From positions 682,001 to 746,000 of the forward strand of contig JAUZTG010000012.1 of assembly GCA_030734395.1 (NCBI GenBank): a stretch of 64,000 bases of DNA. The letters run 5' to 3'. Positions 21,575-32,410 of this stretch are shown piece by piece. Position 1 is the first letter of the stretch, and each line of letters opens with the position of its first letter. The notes under the pieces were generated by a model. The model ran no database searches and was not told the origin of the DNA. It was given only the letters and a program-made list of their open reading frames with translations. The DNA comes from Sarocladium kiliense. Lineage: Eukaryota > Ascomycota > Sordariomycetes > Hypocreales > Sarocladiaceae. The position numbers and the translations under genes are program-made.

Positions 21575-22560
21575 ATGGCTGTCCCACCTCGAGGCATCTA
21601 CGTGCCTGCTGTCGCATTCTTCGATGAAAAAGAGGACCTTGATCTTCAGGCAATCGAAACTCATATTACGCGGCTTGCAAAGGCTGATATAGATGGCCTC
21701 GTTATTCAGGGCTCCAATGGCGAGGCCATGCATATGGACCATGACGAGCGGCAGCAGGTTATTAGACTCGCCAGGAAAGTTCTCACCACTCACGGCAAGC
21801 CTGGTGCAGTCATCATCGCCGGGGTTGGTGCACAGAGCACACGGGAGGCTATCCAGCTCTGCAAGGAGGCCCAAGAGGCTGGTGCTGATTTTGGCCTTGC
21901 CTTGAGTCCGAGCTACTGGGGTCAGTCCGTCATCCTCTTATGTTCCTAGGATCGTGTCCGCTGACTACTCGGGATGCAGTCGCTGCTATGCAGAAGCCCG
22001 TTGTCTTCAAGTACTTTAGTGACGTCGCTGAGGCCTCTCCAATTCCCATTCTTCTCTACAACTTTCCTGCCGTTACAGGAGGTATTGACTTGGATTCGGA
22101 CATGATTATAAAGCTTGCAGCAGAGCACAGAAATGTTGTTGGCTGTAAGCTTACATGTGGCAACATGGGCAAGCTGCAGCGAATCGCTCATAGTCCTGAC
22201 ACCGGACCCTTTGCAGCCTTTGCGGGCAAGACAGACTTCTTCTTACATGGACTTATTGGCGGATCCCACGGCGTTATTGCCGCAACGGCAAACCTGCTAC
22301 CAAAAGCCCATGTTGAGATGCTGCGCCTGTGGGACGAGGGTAAGATCAAGGAGGCTCAAGAGCTACAGACGCGGTTCAGCCGTGCAGACTGGGCGCTTGT
22401 GCAGCTTGGGGTGGCAGGCTTGAAAGTAGCGCTTCAACATTATTATGGCTATGGTGGAGCAAGGAGCAGGAGACCGCTTGGGATGCTGGATGCAAGCAAG
22501 TTTGAGGGCGAGACGGATGCTGTGATCGGGAACTTGGTTGAGTTTGAGAACTCGCTCTAG
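21575..22560 (+). CDS. DapA-family lyase/aldolase (cluster B)
   Basis: Two exons (21575-21920, 21980-22560) give 308 aa. The start at 21575 (CAAAATGGC, residues MAVPPRGIY) was preferred to the ATG at 21548 because it matches the family start. Same superfamily and same key blocks as the enzyme at 14051-15058: GIYVPAVAFF, QGSNGEAMHM, the Tyr in PILLYNFPA and the Schiff-base Lys in VVGCKLTCGN. It lacks the long N-terminal extension. The intron splits the YWG/VAAM junction. Family reactions include cleavage of 2-keto-3-deoxy or 4-hydroxy-2-oxo acids to pyruvate, and some deaminations. It lies at the edge of the amide/D-amino-acid cluster and carries that cluster's promoter array, so its substrate may be a keto acid from there rather than a sugar acid. 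Confidence 0.9.
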
Positions 22561-22719
22561 CTCATAAATTGTATCTAACCTACTGTCTGGTGTTGCATCT
22601 AGATGCTAGACATACCATCAATAGTCAAGTGTCAATCGCCACGCAATATGCGAGCCAAGCAGCGATGTCGCGTACTATAAGCAGCTCCTTTGGGTCGAAG
22701 ACAGGCTTCGTATCTCCCT

Positions 22720-22776
22720 GCCGACCTGGAACAGTGGGCATTGAAGATGCGCATCGGCACAATCTCAACATGCCGA
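22720..22776. promoter_or_regulatory. GCCGA/TCGGC array, dipeptidase promoter
   Basis: Three copies within 57 bases (GCCGA 22720, TCGGC 22754, GCCGA 22772), 145-200 bases upstream of the dipeptidase ATG. The surrounding spacer (22561-22920) has no gene and contains a poly-A tract near 22861. Confidence 0.5.
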
Positions 22777-22920
22777 CTATTGGCCTTGCACTGAATAACG
22801 CCGCATCTCACCTATGCTTGTTTAGTACTTAGACATGTTAGCTTAGCAGCATTTCTGAGCAAAAAAAAAAAAAGAAGGTTCGAAATCTAGCCACGCCTAG
22901 TTTCCCATCAGCGACAGTTG

Positions 22921-24394
22921 ATGGATACACGCGCTCAACACTCAAGAATTATGATCCCAGAGGCAGCGAGATCACAAAAGGCCCAGGCCGCGACATGGGC
23001 TCTCTCGCTTACGATGGCCTTGATAGCAAGCATCGCAGGATATCATTATCTAGAAAGTGGAGGACTCCAGAGCATTTCCGAGACGGATTATGCAGCGAGA
23101 ACAGACTACATCCTACGTACAACGCCACTAATTGACGGGCATAATGATCTGCCATATTTGCTTCGAATCGAGTTACAAAATAGAATTTACAACAACTCAT
23201 TCCCTTTCCGACACGGTGAGCTCCCGATACCCCTTCTAAACCAGAATGAATGGCCAGGACTCTGACGAAAAAAAAAAACATCAAACAGGACTTGCGAGTC
23301 ACACAGACCTCGAGCGCCTGAAGAAAGGCAAGGTCGGGGGGCAGTTCTGGTCCGTTTTCGTGGAATGTCCAAGTTTGGAGAATCTGGACGATCCAACCCA
23401 CAGCGTCCGTGATACATTGGAACAAGTGGACGTGACAAGGCGCTTCATCGAGGACATTGAAGAACTGCAGTTCTGCGACACGTCAGCATGCGTTTCTTCG
23501 GCATTCCTATCGGGCAAAGTTGCCTCCATGCTTGGAGCGGAAGGACTTCATCAAGCGGGCTCATCCATTGCCGTGATCAGACAGTTATTTGATCTCGGTG
23601 TTCGTTACATTACCGTGACGCATAATTGCGACAATCCGTTCGCGACAGCAGCATCTACAGTCACGGCGGGGGGTCCAGACTTGGGCCTGAGTGAGTTTGG
23701 CGCCGCTGCGATCCGAGAGATGAATCGCATAGGGATGATGGTTGATCTCTCGCATACCTCGCATAAGACGATGCACCAGGTGTTGGACATCACGCAATCG
23801 CCAGTCATCTTCAGTCACAGCACATGCTTTGAGTTGTCCAAGACATACCGCAACGTCCCCGATGATGTTCTTGCTCGCCTGAGGCAGAACGGCGGTGTCC
23901 TGATGGTTATGTTTGTGAAGCGGTTTCTGAATGCAGAGGACCCAGAGTCCGCGGATATTGAGCGGGTGGTCGATCATATCATGCATGTGGTAGCCGTGGC
24001 CGGATGGGACCATATCGGCATCGGAGGAGACTTCGACGGCACTGTGACTCTTGCCAACGGGATCAGCTCGGTGGCTGATTATCCTAAGCTCATCTCAGCT
24101 GTCATGAAGCGTGGCGCCACAGATGAGCAGGTGAAAAAGCTCGTAGGGGCAAATCTACTGAGGTAATGTGGACCGCGTGGAAGCATACGCACGATGATGA
24201 TTATGGTGGATAATTGGTACTGACACTGTCGCAGGGTTTGGGCCCAGAACGAGAAAGTCGCAGCACTGTTGTCTAGAGAAAGTTTGCCAGTCGAGGAGCT
24301 TTGGGAAGGGAGACGATTCACGAGGTGGAACAATCCACTGCCGTTCTTGATTCCAAATAACCCAAACAGGGTTGCTGCACATGACTACCCATAA
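22921..24394 (+). CDS. Membrane-anchored dipeptidase (renal dipeptidase family, M19)
   Basis: Three exons (22921-23215, 23289-24162, 24235-24394) give 442 aa. A single hydrophobic helix at about 23-43 near the N-terminus predicts a type II membrane anchor with the enzyme outside the cytosol. Zinc ligands of the M19 barrel are present: His and Asp of DGHNDLP (about 74-76), Glu of LGAEGLHQ, His of VDLSHTSHK, His of VIFSHSTCF and Asp of GIGGDFDG. The family hydrolyses dipeptides and accepts D-residues at the C-terminal position. It may therefore supply D-amino acids or cyclisable amides to the neighbouring oxidase and hydrolases. Intron 1 contains an 11-A run just before its acceptor. Confidence 0.92.
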
Positions 24395-24554
24395 CGGATA
24401 TGAGGATCCATGTATCTCCCTAAAGTATGTATCGATGATGGTCTTACGGATGTGTCACGGAAATGCTAGGATCAAGACAACAGCTTCAGATAGACACGCA
24501 TCTTGCAAGTTTAAGAAAAAGCAGCGAGCAGGTAAATGTTTGAAGCCCCTTGAG

Positions 24555-25716
24555 TTATTCTAGTAAAGGAGGCTCCTTGACGCCAACTTGGTTGACCAAC
24601 CTCCCATAATGCTCAACCCTTCTATGCTTGTCAAATGCAAAGACCCTCTCTTTACCTTTCCGACACTTGGCCAGATCAATAGTAGCATAGACCAGCTCAT
24701 CCCCCTTGGTCTTCGATTCGGCAATGATATGGCCATCTGGGTCGATGATGCTGCTACCAGCAATGAGAGAACCGTGATCCTCCTTCCCAGCTTTCCCTGC
24801 ATGTATGCTGTAGCAGGCATTTGTATAGCTCCCATACTGATTGGAAAGATGATGATGGAAGAGCGCTTCTTGTTCTTGCCACTCATCCGAGCCTGGGTAC
24901 TGCGGTGCGAAGGCAGTGGTGTTGTATCCCTCCTGAGCGTATCGCCGTGAGTTAGCAGATTGATCAGTGCACCACTGCTGCAGGACATTTGGGCCATCTA
25001 TGCTCTAGGGGACTTACCAGCAAGATTTCGATGCCCTGAAGACCATAAGACCTCCAACCCTCTGCCCAACGCCTATCATTGCAAATGAGCATACCCATGA
25101 TTGGATCACCCTTGCCCTGCGTGTCTTCGCCTGTTACCTCATCCTTCGACTTGAGGGTACCCTGAATAATATCGGGCACACGGAAAGCCACGAATCCGAG
25201 ATCGCCGACCGTGAAGTACCTTTTTTCTAATTGCTGCGTTACGCCCGGGCGAGTGTCAGGCTCATGGCGGCCAGGCAGATGAATCTTTCTGTACTTGGCG
25301 ATGCCGCTTCGTTGCTTGGCTGAATAATAAAGTGCGGTGTTGTATTACATGACCTTTCCGTCCTCTCCCGTCCATCGCTCGCCGTAACCAATAGAGATGT
25401 CGATTCCAAGGTCCGCCGCTTTGTCAAAGAGAGGCTTGCCGTTAGGTGAGTGGGTAATACCGTAGGGGTCCTCCGGAGACGCTGGTTCGAAGAACTTGTC
25501 TAGGTCTTCCTGCTTATTGATAATAAAACCAGGGAAGAAGGTCGTAAATGCAAGCTCTGGAAACACAACAAGCCTGACGTTTTTACTTGCTGCATCCTCG
25601 CATAATTTGATCATTCGAGCGATAGCTTCTGATCGGGGAGTATCCAGGCTTGGAGTCGGCCCCAGCTGGGCAGCGGCTACAGTGAGCAGCCTTTGGCCTG
25701 CGGGATTGCTCATCAT
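24555..25716 (-). pseudogene. N-carbamoyl-D-amino-acid hydrolase (nitrilase superfamily) with an in-frame stop
   Basis: Two exons (25018-25716, 24555-24932, minus strand) would encode about 358 aa but for a TAA at 25345-25347, codon 124. The family hydrolyses N-carbamoyl-D-amino acids to the D-amino acid, CO2 and ammonia. The catalytic triad is intact: Glu in VFPELAF, Lys in KYRKIHLPG and Cys in LICNDRRW. GRHEP...LEKRYF, the GYNT block after the intron and SNQYGSYTNA are carbamoylase-specific. The stop lies between KVM and YNTALYYS, where the family has one ordinary residue; the frame is the same on both sides and no plausible intron removes it. CAA to TAA is a single C-to-T change, as in RIP. 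It could be a disabled allele, a sequencing error or readthrough. The promoter has a GCCGA array. Confidence 0.82.
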
Positions 25717-25869
25717 ACGTTCCTTGTGCTACTCCCTTTTACGTATGTTTCCACAGATCGAGAATAGAATGGGAAGGCTACGAAGTCGAGCTATTTCTGC
25801 TTAATGTCATTCGGTGCATCACCTCTGAGGCTCGTGGGATCGGACACGCTTTCATTGGTATCTTTGAGA

Positions 25870-25897
25870 TCGGCCGGCATCTTTGAGCCGATGCCGA
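25870..25897. promoter_or_regulatory. GCCGA/TCGGC array, carbamoylase promoter
   Basis: Three copies in 28 bases (TCGGC 25870, GCCGA 25887, GCCGA 25893), 155-180 bases upstream of the carbamoylase ATG at 25716. The full spacer, 25717-26233, has no supported gene; short frames on both strands overlap each other. Confidence 0.55.
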
Positions 25898-26233
25898 CCA
25901 CCACCAGTTCGCTCGCCGCCCGACCCTCGACGGCTGCCTTCTCTCTCCAGGGTTGCATATGTGCTTCTGCATTAGGCCCTATACACAATTTCTTACTGTC
26001 CAGAAAGGTGAACCTCTGGAGCCCTCTGCCTTGAATGCCGCAATGCCCCAACTTCCTCGACCTTCACATTTTGGCTACGGATTCCAGTATACTGAAGTTG
26101 TCTGTATTGATCGCCATCTAAGATGCTCTACCATACTCCCGTAATGAAAACCTCTGCCTAGAGAACTTATAGATGTGCTGAGCCATGGGGAATCAGATCA
26201 GCAGCGTACCGTGCCAAGCCCCTATAGTCAGTG

Positions 26234-27651
26234 TTAGCCGAGTCTGATAATCTCCAGCGCAGCAGCAGGTTCAATGACTTGCCATCCAGCTTGGAACCCA
26301 GTTCCTCCTGCACCGTAGTTGTGAATCACTAGATGCCCTTCGATCGTCTCGGTCTCAACTCGGGATCCTCCCTCCCTGCCAGCTAAAATGTATCGTGTCA
26401 GTACGTGTAGTTTGAAGCCGATTTAGGCATTGCGAATGCTGTGTGTACGCACGTCGAAGACCAACACCATGCTTGATCACCTTCAGGTTTTCGGGGCGCC
26501 CAAGTTCAGGGACCAGCGCACAGCAACGTTGCTTGATAAGCTCCGCAAAGTCCATCTCTGGCTCGCCGTCCCAACGGTCCTTTTGTCTACAGCCTCCGAG
26601 GATGACCCCGCCGCGCTCACCTCTTGGGAAGATATGCGTGGCTTCACCGTCACGATGAGGAGCGCGGAAGTACATCTTGCGGATCGGCTTCTCTGGACCC
26701 TCTACCAGAACTATTTGACCCTAGTGAAGCGATTTTGTGAGTTTTCAGGTTACCATAATGATCGCCCCAAGAGAGCTTTGGGGGGGTCTTTGTAGGATTG
26801 GGAAGCAAAGAGAAGGGATAGACGATCCTGTCACTTTTCGACAAGGGTTCATCCATACACGTACCCTAGCAGAGAAGATCTTCTGATCTTCGACTCCACC
26901 AAGTGTCAAAGCTCCAATCCCCGTGCAATTAAAGATGGCCGTTGTGTTGGGATATGCTTGGAAGGCGTCCCGGATGTGACTGAAAACCCGGCGATGAACC
27001 TCAATTCCGAGCCTTGTGCACTCCGTTTGTAACCTTAGGGTGTCAGCATACTACACGAGCTACAAGTAATCAGACATGTAGTTTGTGTTGTCCCTTTTCG
27101 TATGGAGTCAAATACTCACCATGGTAGGTACTTTTGAACATCAATCACGAAGCTAGCCATCTCAAATCCGAATGCACAACCCTGGGGAAGCTCCTCCTCG
27201 GGAATCTCGAGCAGTCCGCCAACGAGTTCCTCAAACCATAGCTTCCCCGTCGCGGGCGTCTTGATCCCAACTTCATCGATTGGCTGCTCGTAGTGCCATC
27301 GGATGTTCATGGGCCTGATGCCGCACTCTGGGCGCGTTGCGCTTAGGCTCTTGAACTTTCGATAGGTAATGGCCTCCCAATCCTCTTGTGGCCCATTGTC
27401 CCTCGCGGCTGGAAACCAGTTTGCGCCGCCCCAGGCAGAGGTATAGTCAGGTGCCGAGTCCCCCGGAAGATACTTTCCAGCGACAATGACCTTAGCTTCG
27501 GGATACCGGGCACGGAGTTCCAGAGCCTGGACGAGGCCGACGACACCAGCGCCAATAACCACAAAGTATGCTGTGTAAGTCTTGGTGTTCAGTCTGTGAT
27601 CTCAAGGGTAAACAGGAGCAAGATTAAGATGTCGGGAAAGGTCTTACTCAT
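26234..27651 (-). CDS. D-amino-acid oxidase (FAD)
   Basis: Five exons (27648-27651, 27120-27570, 26865-27033, 26453-26720, 26234-26382, minus strand) give 346 aa, the usual DAAO length. The enzyme oxidises D-amino acids to 2-oxo acids, ammonia and H2O2. The FAD-binding VVIGAGVVGL is at about 5-14, followed by GDSAPDYTSAWGGANW, KYLPWL, FNCTGIGA and the substrate-binding Arg in VGLRPGREGGSRVE; the C-terminus is HNYGAGGTGFQAGW. The first coding exon is only four bases (ATG A); no in-frame ATG exists between the upstream stop and the FAD motif. The second intron uses an AAG acceptor after a GCTGAC branch site. The C-terminus RLG is not a peroxisomal SKL-type signal, which is unusual for this family. 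It shares a strand with the carbamoylase and the hydroxyacid dehydrogenase. Confidence 0.92.
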
Positions 27652-27787
27652 ATTATCGCGCTTTCAAGCTTGGCTTTGCAATTCGCAATTCAGCAGAAAT
27701 CGTCTTGATCATGAGATCAACAATGGACTGGTCACAGGCAGATAAAAGACCACTTAGCAGTGTAGTGTGTGCCATCAAGGCCCGACG

Positions 27788-27804
27788 TCGGCTAAAGACT
27801 CGGC
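27788..27804. promoter_or_regulatory. GCCGA/TCGGC pair, DAAO promoter
   Basis: TCGGC at 27788 and at 27800, with extra CCGA words nearby, about 140-150 bases upstream of the DAAO ATG. The spacer 27652-28037 has no gene. Confidence 0.45.
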
Positions 27805-28037
27805 GAACCGAGCAACGCATTCGAGCACCAGCCACTCAATGAAGCGCGATGTTCTGCAGTAATTCGACAACGGTCTTATGAGGGCATTTTTTACAGACCC
27901 TTCGTACAAATGATACGATACATGACATGTTCAAATATGCAAGTTTTGAAGGAAGACAGCAAGGTAATTAGGAACTCTAAGTGGGAACCTTTAATGTGGC
28001 GTATCGGTGTCAAATATTAAGAAGTCTATGGCAAGGC

Positions 28038-29072
28038 TCATTCGATATTATTGACAGGCGTGAGTGGCTTCCCAGTGCTGAAGAATGCTTCCACATTATC
28101 CAATATTATACTGTCAAAGTTTTCCCAACTGCTCCTCGAACAAACCCCAATGTGCGGCAGAACAGTGACTCGCCAGTTGTCCCGGAGCTTGGGGTTGATT
28201 CCTGGTTCGTTTGCGTGCACGTCCAGCCCGGCCCCGACGACCCTGCCGCTCTCCAAGGCTTCTAACAAAGCCTCCTCATCAATCATTTTGCCTCGAGCAA
28301 TGTTCACCACCCGCAGGCCCTCTTTCTTAGCTAGAGAGAACTGTTTGGAAGAGAGAAGGTGATGTGTAGAAGGCGTATAGGGGGCGGCGATGACGATGCA
28401 GTCCACCTGCGGAATCATCTCATCCACGGTAGAGTGGTACGTCGTTGGTTGCTTGAACTGTTTCTCTGCTTCTGGCTTGCGCCGCGGACCCTGATAGTGA
28501 ATTCTCATGCCGAAGGCTGCTTCGCATTTTAAGGCCACAGCGATCCCAATGTCGCCCAGACCTACGATACCCAAGGACTTGTGCGTTGGGTCGATAGCCT
28601 GAAGTCCCAGGTCCCGACTCTTGAACCAGTCAAACCTCGCGCACCACTGGGCGTAAGTGAGCAGCCGGAACGTGTCCAGCACTAAAGAGAGGGTTGTGTT
28701 TGCGACAGCCTCGGTGCATGCATTAGGCGTGTTGCAGTACCATATGCCTCTGGCCGTGATTGCATCGATATCCGCAGTATCATGTCCATGACCACTGCAG
28801 CATATGAGCTTGAGGGTATCAGGATAATACGGAACAACGTCTGTGGCGAATGGCACCTGGTAGGCGAGCCGACCAGCTTTCAACCAGCCATTCCGGACAA
28901 TGGCCACGATGCTGTCATAGGGCCCTCCCGGTTGCAAGCGTTCTTTGAAGATCTCGGTTGATTTGCAATCATAGCGGATAATATTGAATTTTTCTGCAAG
29001 CCGTTTCCAACGTGCCTCATCGGATACCTGCACAGAGGATTCGATCAGGAGAATGTCTGGCTTTGAGACCAT
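28038..29072 (-). CDS. D-isomer-specific 2-hydroxyacid dehydrogenase
   Basis: A single exon gives 344 aa from the ATG at 29072; the frame runs on to 29171 without family features. The family reduces 2-oxo acids to D-2-hydroxy acids (glyoxylate/hydroxypyruvate reductase, D-mandelate dehydrogenase types) with NAD(P)H. The nucleotide-binding motif is LGIVGLGDIG. Catalytic residues are visible as Arg in VVNIARGK, Glu in VHANEPG and His in VLPHIG. TPNACTEAVANTTLSLVL is the conserved substrate-side helix. It is divergent from the Zn2Cys6 gene, across the densest GCCGA array. In context it could reduce the 2-oxo acid released by the D-amino-acid oxidase. Confidence 0.92.
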   Translation of the reverse strand: MVSKPDILLIESSVQVSDEARWKRLAEKFNIIRYDCKSTEIFKERLQPGGPYDSIVAIVRNGWLKAGRLAYQVPFATDVVPYYPDTLKLICCSGHGHDTADIDAITARGIWYCNTPNACTEAVANTTLSLVLDTFRLLTYAQWCARFDWFKSRDLGLQAIDPTHKSLGIVGLGDIGIAVALKCEAAFGMRIHYQGPRRKPEAEKQFKQPTTYHSTVDEMIPQVDCIVIAAPYTPSTHHLLSSKQFSLAKKEGLRVVNIARGKMIDEEALLEALESGRVVGAGLDVHANEPGINPKLRDNWRVTVLPHIGVCSRSSWENFDSIILDNVEAFFSTGKPLTPVNNIE

Positions 29073-29187
29073 AGCTTCTGGGTTGACACTGTGGCCTGTT
29101 TGATGACTAGTGGCTGAAAAGATTGGAGACTTGTAGGTCAAGAGGTGTTGCCATTCAAGTCGCAATGGCAAATATCACAGCAATGAA

Positions 29188-29497
29188 GCCGATCAATTAA
29201 TCATCAATTGTCTCAATGCACATATCAGCCAGAGCGTCTAGAGAAATGCAAGCAGCGCGTCTTAGGGTAGCGTGGTCTTAGGTGACAGCTCGGCCCTGGC
29301 ACCATGGCACCAGTCGGGATTCTCGACCTTATCTTGACAGGAAAAGTAACCGAGCTGGAAATAAACTGTCGACAAGGCCGATCCCTCTGCTTCCAAGGGT
29401 TATAAGTTAGACCAGCCGATTCCCCGACCACTGTGGACCGATCAGCCGATGTCGGTCGGCGTCGGCGTCGGCATCGGTGTCGCTTAGCCGCGTCGGC
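29188..29497. promoter_or_regulatory. Dense GCCGA/TCGGC array, dehydrogenase/regulator divergent promoter
   Basis: Seven copies: GCCGA 29188, 29415 and 29445; TCGGC 29456, 29462, 29468 and 29493. The 29456-29472 part is a short tandem GTCGGC-type repeat. The array lies between the dehydrogenase start (29072) and the regulator start (29654), so autoregulation is possible. The spacer 29073-29653 has no other gene. Confidence 0.6.
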
Positions 29498-29653
29498 TAC
29501 GAGTCAGTATCGCCTGTCCGTCCCGTCCCTCGCCAAAGCAAGGCCATCGCCGTCGCCTCTGGATCATCGTTGTCTTGCGCGCCTCGCCGACTTGCTGAAC
29601 CCACAGAAGAGTTTCGGTCCCAGCTCCCGATTGACAACGTCCCGTGTTCTATC

Positions 29654-32219
29654 ATGAGCGAGCCATCAGCCCCAGAAAAACCAGTAGCGTTAGGAACGAG
29701 GGCGAATAGTCGACCAGGGGGCAAGAAGCGGTCGTATGTTGCGTATGTGGTTTCCCTTCAGCGAGTCTGGTCATATCGCGAGATTGATCCAAGATTTCTA
29801 TCTTTCAGCCGTCTTCACATTGATGTAAATATTTCGAATGAAGGATATTGATGATGATTTCTCTAGATGTCAACGCTGCCATTCCCTTAAGGTCAAATGC
29901 TCAGGAGGCACGCCGTGTCAACGCTGTGCTAAAGCTCAGAAAGGCGAAGCTTGCCAGTACCCGCCTCGAGACAGGCGAGTCACCATATCAGAAAGGTAAG
30001 AGAGACTTGACTTAATAAATAATGTTGATAAAAAAAAAACACGTGGTTGACGTCCTCATGTGTAGCTATCTCCATCAGTTACAGAGGCCTCGTGACCAGG
30101 GAGACCACGTAGCCACGCCCCCTGTCGATGTCGACCTCAATTCCAGTACGGATGGGCACTCGGCGAAGGTTGCAGATCAGAGTGCAGGTCACCGGCTTGA
30201 AGTTGAAGCGGGAGGCGAAGCTGCATCTACAGCAGCTGCCACCCCTGCTGTTCCCCCTTCCCGCCCATCGTCTTGTGTAGATGTCCACATGTCCAATGTC
30301 GATACGAACATCAGCAATCCGATCCATGAGCCAGGCCGGATATTCACATCCACCTATGACTTGCAGCAACAGTTTATAGGAGAGTCCACCTGCTCAGCAT
30401 TTGGCGATCGCATACTACAATGTCTTGATCCGCAGTCTATGACCACACCGCTACCCTCAGAGAGTCAATATGTGCGCCACGCGAACTTCTCCCGACAAAT
30501 GAGCACTGTCGCTAGTTGCAAGTTTCCAGATCGCATCCGGGCGAACCTGCTGATACGAGTCGCTGTCCGATTCATTGGCCAGGACTATCACTTGTTCATG
30601 CAGAAGGACTTCCTACAGCGCTTGGACAAGATGTATGCATCAGCACAGGGACCGGAGCGGGAGGACGATAGCATTTGGGCTTGCAAGTTCTTCGCTATCT
30701 TGGCTTTGGGAGAGATGTACTCGACGTCATTGCCGGCTGCGAAGGAAGTGAGACCGTCCGCTGTGGCTGGAAGCGAGTATTTCTTCACAGCCGTAAGACT
30801 GCTGCAAGACTTGTTTGAAGAACCTTCCATCGATCAGATTGAAACACTGCTTCTTTTTGTGAGTGATCTCTTTCCCCCAAGTCGTGGTCGAGTACAGTGT
30901 TGGTCTGTCTCGCTCCCTTCTCGTTGGTCATGCAAATCAATTATAGAGCGGCGGTTAATCTCGTGTAATAGTCTTTCTACTCAAACGCTCTTGGCCGTGT
31001 CAGGTCCGCACATATGTATAGCGGTATGGCTTTGCGCTCAAGTACAGCTCTTGGTCTTCATCGATGCGTACCAGAGTTGTCTACTCTCTCAACCCTGGAC
31101 AAGGAGCACCGATGCCGATTATGGTGGACTGTTTACATATTTGACCGGTCAACATGCTCGAAACTTGGCCAGCCGATAGCAATCCAAGACTCAGATATCG
31201 ACGTCGCTATGCCTTCCGCCACTTCTCTGTCTCCAGAAGAGCTAAAGTCTCTTGGGGGTTCTACGGATCACCTTATCGCCTACATCAACCTTGCACGAAT
31301 CACGGGATATATCATGAATGATATCTACGTCCCCTCCGCCAAAGCTAACGGGCAAATGTTTGTGCATAACGTACGATCTATATTGCAGAAACTACGGAAA
31401 TGGGACAGCCATGTTCCTGCCCGGCTAAGGTGGGACCCTGCTGGCGGTGTCCCGCGATCGGTTGCCTCTTTGCAACTGCACTTCAACCACTGCATCATTC
31501 TGACTACCCGCCCTATACTTCTATACGTATTCAAGCTCAAGAATCCGTTCGCTAGCGAGAGTAGTGGTGCAGGACCCCGTGACAACGACGATACCGACAC
31601 AGCAACGATCTCGGACACCGTGAGGTCATTGGCTGACTCCTGCGTCGCCGCCGCTCGGACATCCAATGCTATCATCGCGCAGCTCTTCGTCGAGAACTCC
31701 CTCGCTACTTGTGGCTATTTTGATGCCCATCATTTGTTTGCCTCGACGCTTGTACTGATCATATCCGCAATCTCTTCCCCAAACGCAAGCGACTCGGACG
31801 CGGTGCAGACGGCGTTCCAGCTTCTCATGATGATGCGCGACAATGGAAATGTCATAGCTGGGGAATACTTTGCCCGGCTCTTGAATATTCAATGGAGCGT
31901 GAATCGACTTTTCACACGTACCACGGCGGTCCAAGAAGCGACGCCGGATACTGGTCATACAGGTGGCGATGAAGGTCCAGGGAGAGGTCCAAGCAATCTT
32001 CATTCGACGGACCCTGTGGGGGCAGCCGTACTGGATGATTATGATTGGAGCAAGTTCATGATCCCTCCAAATCCTTATGGTAGCTATGATGAGACAGATA
32101 TTGGGGTCACCGTCGACCCGCTGGATAATCCGCTCTTGCAAGCCTTCCTTGATCCTACGAATGGCAGTCAGGAGGATGGCCACCACTTGAGCCCGGAACA
32201 AATTGGATTCATCCTATAG
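29654..32219 (+). CDS. Zn2Cys6 transcription factor, candidate cluster B regulator
   Basis: Four exons (29654-29742, 29867-29995, 30066-30858, 30972-32219) give 752 aa. Exon 2 encodes the binuclear zinc cluster with spacing C-x2-C-x6-C-x5-C-x2-C-x8-C, starting CQRCHSLKVKC (about residue 31) and followed by a basic PPRDRR stretch. The middle region has the fungal_trans domain (Fungal_trans/XlnR type): MYSGMALRSSTALGLHR, then EHRCRLWWTVYIFDR. The C-terminus is acidic. The third intron was placed so that ETLLLF joins SFYSNALGRVR, as in related factors. Central position in cluster B and CGG-containing arrays in the neighbouring promoters suggest it is the pathway regulator; that is inference. Confidence 0.9.
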
Positions 32220-32410
32220 ACGCCTTTTGGATTATGAACTAGTTTCATACTACCGGGGAGGTTTTCCGGTTCACATCGTACGCCCGTTAGGTTGCTATTA
32301 GGCGAGATATTGGGAACCTGGTCATAAGTAGTGCGTCCAAGGTTGACAGTTCGCTACAGTTGGGAGTCAGATTAAGCTGCCTTGGCTCGTAGGTATCAAC
32401 TTTTACGTAT

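Noticed and set aside
22876..22892. tRNA B-box-like GGTTCGAAATC
   Set aside because: No matching A box, acceptor stem or T-arm pairing nearby; similar words elsewhere also failed.
25303..25345. Possible 42-nt intron removing the carbamoylase stop
   Set aside because: It would delete the conserved NTAL segment and is shorter than any other intron in the window.
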